NCBI GenBank assembly: GCA_040954595.2
Contig: CM082590.2
Location: 744,001 to 808,000 of the forward strand
Length of the DNA: 64,000 bases
Direction of reading: 5' to 3'
Origin: Balanoglossus misakiensis
Taxonomy: Eukaryota; Hemichordata
Below are positions 61,256 to 64,000 of this stretch, piece after piece. The position numbers and the translations under genes are program-made. Each line of letters begins with the position of its first letter. Within the stretch, counting starts at the first letter, position 1. The notes beneath the pieces are model-generated. The model ran no database searches, had not been told where the DNA came from, and saw only the letters and a list, made by a program, of their open reading frames with translations.

Positions 61256-61521
61256 TGACCTTTGACCATCATAAGAAAAATGCAAGTCTAATTCTACGTC
61301 ACCAATAGAGCCTGAGGACGAGATTTTGGTGGAGGTGCATCAGTATGGAAGCAACTTGCATACACAGATTTTGGGTTACCCCTTGACCTTTGACCGTCAT
61401 TAATTATGCATATGCCTAATTATACCCAAATAGACATAGAAAGGTAATTTTTGGTTGACAGGTGGCATTATAGGACAAAATCAATTGCCAATATGGCACG
61501 TTACCTCTATGACCTTTGACC
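61256..61521. repeat. Regularly spaced TGACCTTTGACC (DR1) modules
   Basis: TGACCTTTGACC occurs at 61256-61267, 61384-61395 and 61510-61521, spaced 128 and 126 bp. Each is preceded by a TTACCCC/TTACC word and followed by CAT(A/T)A-type AT-rich sequence. A degraded version (GTGACCCTTGACCC) lies near 61940. The module is the reverse-strand equivalent of the AGGTCA repeats at 11100-14165, though the rest of the unit differs. Confidence 0.65.
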
Positions 61522-63010
61522 TAATATCACATAATTAAATGCAAATGTCTAGATAACTATAATACCTACCGGCTTCATATTACCGGTAGGTGGCATGAAG
61601 CGCAAACGTTAACAAGTTACCTCATTTTCATATGTTATTCTGGGTTATCAAACCAGAGCTAAAGGTGCACTTTTTGCAAACATGCACAAGTATGGTATCA
61701 AAATTTGATGGTTAATCAGGACCCCCTTCACCTTAGTTGATCTCATGAAATATGCACACATCTTCTTAAGCTTATGAGTAGGTTTCGAGGTTTAGTTTTT
61801 CATGTACATGTTCTATTAATGGGATGAAATTTCGGTACCTCATTTATCATGTTTACCTCAATAATTATAGGGCTATAAGTCTGGTTTTCATTGGACATGG
61901 ACCAGCATGGGATCCAATTTTTTTTAACGAATTTTGGTGTGACCCTTGACCCTCCTGCATTTTGTTCATCTGCTTGGACCCCTTTCAAGGCTATTCGCAA
62001 GCCTTCATCTGCATTGAAAATATGGCAGATGATAATCAGTTATTAGTTATTAGAGATGCAACGTTCCCTGTGAGAATCCACAAGTCGGCGATTTTCACCC
62101 CGCATTTTTTCAACAGCGACAATGATAACGATTTCTTGGTTTTGAAGACATCTTATACCAACCAAAGTCATTACTAATCACATCTAAGCCAATCACCTTG
62201 AAGCTGGTGTTCAGAGCAGTTGGTCTGATAGATGACCAAGGTGACTATGTCATTTACCTACCCTATAGAAGGACCCACAATTTCCCTTTGACACATAGAC
62301 AGAAAAAGAGACTGCAAAATATTGCAATAAAACAAACTGCAACAATTCAAATTATCATGTCCTTTTATAAATAAAGTCAGAACTGCATGAACTAAAAATT
62401 CACCCCGCACCAAAACCCAGGAAAACCCTTTTATTTATAAGGGAACAAACTGGGAAAGCGTAGGTGATTTATAAAGTTAACAAAGAATTGAATTGTCCAT
62501 TAATGCCTCTTGTAAAGCTAACTTCAAATAAACATGCTAATCTGGCATAAATATATAGTAGAAAGAGTAAGATAATGTTGAACATTTTAAAAAATCAAGC
62601 AAAATTTGATAATTACGGGTAAACTGATTAAAATTAATACTTCATCACTGAATTAATGAAGTGTTTCAGTAAATTAATAATGGGGATGGTGTTCTATAAA
62701 TAAAGTAACCTCTACAAATAAAGGGCCACAATCACTTGAATAACTTTTTTTAACAATAACAATGCTGATTATGCATACGAGTCGTATACAGGATGTATAA
62801 AAGATGCATGTATGAGAATAAATCTCATAACAACTTCAAATAAAATTCATATTAAAATAGGAAGAAGGATAATATCAAACTGTTGCTGCACACAAACGTT
62901 GTGTGAAAAGTCACTGAATGGTCTGATAACAGAAAAAGTATATTAGAGACTTGAAAGTAAAGTAACTGAAAACTGAATGTCAACCACTGCATATGCTTGC
63001 AGTGAAAAGT
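61522..63010. other. Non-coding, repeat-rich
   Basis: No gene is recognised. A dispersed repeat at 62396-62465 resembles 33648-33712. A weaker relative of the terminal repeat (ATATCAAACTGTTGCTGCAC, TGTGAAAAGTCACTGAATG) begins near 62873. Confidence 0.45.
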
Positions 63011-64000
63011 GACTAATGAACTGATCCCAGGAAACTATACTGGACTCGAAGGATCTATTGCAATTGTTTTCATCATGAAATCAGGTTAGTTATGCAATGC
63101 ATATGGAATTCTCAAATATATTGCAAATTGAAACCTTGTCATCTGTTATAGCCACTGGGAAAACTTCTTAAAGATCCCGAAATTGGGAGAAAATACGTTA
63201 ACACTGAGATAAATGATGAAATCTCCAAACACACACTGACATCAAAACTGTTCCACAAATAATAAACTCTTGACAATGTCAAGCAAAAACAAAGTGAAAC
63301 CTTATCTAATGTAGCCATTAGAAAAAGTTTCATTAAAGCCCTCGTAACATTGAGGGAAAAGGACATAAAGATGAATGTTCAAATGCAAAATAACTGAAAT
63401 CTGCAAGTGTATCAAAAATAGAAAACTTTGGAAAAATAAACACTAAAAAGTTAAGTTTTTTATTGTTCAAAAAGTACAAATAATGTGTTGCATGGGCTCG
63501 ATAATATTCAATTTATGAGCAAATTTACTGCTATTATACTCCACTCCCACCCCAAATAAAATAAACATTATGCCTATATGGCTTCTGCAAACACATTATT
63601 TATGTATTTGTAAAGAAAATGTTCATCTAAAATTTAAAACACTATAAAGATTCACATGATGCATATATGCATGCAAGTTGCAACAATGTGTAAAATCACA
63701 AATTTCATATTGAAATGTGAAAAATAAAATATATAGAGGTATATCAAACTGTTGAGCACTACACACACATGTGAAAAGCGATTAATGAACTGATCCCAGG
63801 AAACTATACTGGACTCGAAGGATCTATTGCAATTGTTTTCATCATGAAATCAGGTTAGTTATGCAATGCATATGGAATTCTCAAATATATTGCAAATTGA
63901 AACCTTGTCATCTGTTATAGCCGCTGGGAAAACTTCTTAAAGATCCCGAAATTGGGAGAAAATACGTTAACACTGAGATAAATGATGAAATCTCCAAACA
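63011..64000. repeat. Direct repeat with 769-bp period, cut by the window end
   Basis: 63012-63231 and 63781-64000 are almost identical (ATGAACTGATCCCAGGAAAC, TATACTGGACTCGAAGGATC, AATCAGGTTAGTTATGCAAT, GATCCCGAAATTGGGAGAAA), with one clear difference at CCACTGG against CCGCTGG. Within the first unit a diverged block (GTAGCCATTAGAAAAAGTTT, CGTAACATTGAGGGAAAAGG) resembles the same sequence about 165 bp on. The array appears to be built of ~165 bp sub-units. Confidence 0.85.

Overview
This window is animal nuclear DNA. It contains spliced genes with GT-AG introns and animal-specific protein families, and is mostly AT-rich non-coding sequence crowded with inverted-repeat mobile elements, microsatellites and retroelement fragments. 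No operons, rRNA genes or CRISPR arrays are seen. The protein families and repeat style suggest an invertebrate deuterostome, perhaps a hemichordate or cephalochordate; the sequence does not settle the species, and this assignment is inference.

Left part (1-28.9 kb). Two CTHRC1-like secreted collagen-repeat genes lie tail to tail: gene A on + (3784-8195, 4 exons, 194 aa) and gene B on - (15872-19427, 4 exons, 198 aa). Their exon lengths and intron phases match, so they are paralogues. Introns and the intergenic space hold a GIY-YIG retroelement relic, a LINE 3' end, repeats carrying nuclear-receptor-like AGGTCA direct repeats, G-tract MITEs and a 3.7 kb foldback element with arms built of ~170 bp modules.

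Middle (28.9-33.3 kb). A 4344 bp minisatellite contains exactly 84 units of 48 bp and 13 half-units of 24 bp. A short run of TTAGGG repeats sits beside it. Because all units are multiples of 24, several reading frames stay open by construction.

Right part (33.3-64 kb). A large minus-strand gene (coding exons 48731 down to 37632) encodes a proline-rich N-terminus made of duplicated symmetric exons, a C2H2 zinc finger, a region resembling HMGXB3 / KDZ-transposase-derived proteins, and an OTU cysteine-protease domain with its Cys and His motifs. Beyond it lies a 4.5 kb segment bounded by long inverted repeats and containing a broken DDE-integrase gene. Several short elements ending in TTAA, and a direct repeat of 769 bp period running off the window, complete the region.

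The strongest candidates for something undescribed are the zinc finger/HMGXB3-like/OTU fusion with its exon duplications, the inverted-repeat integrase element, and the half-unit minisatellite.
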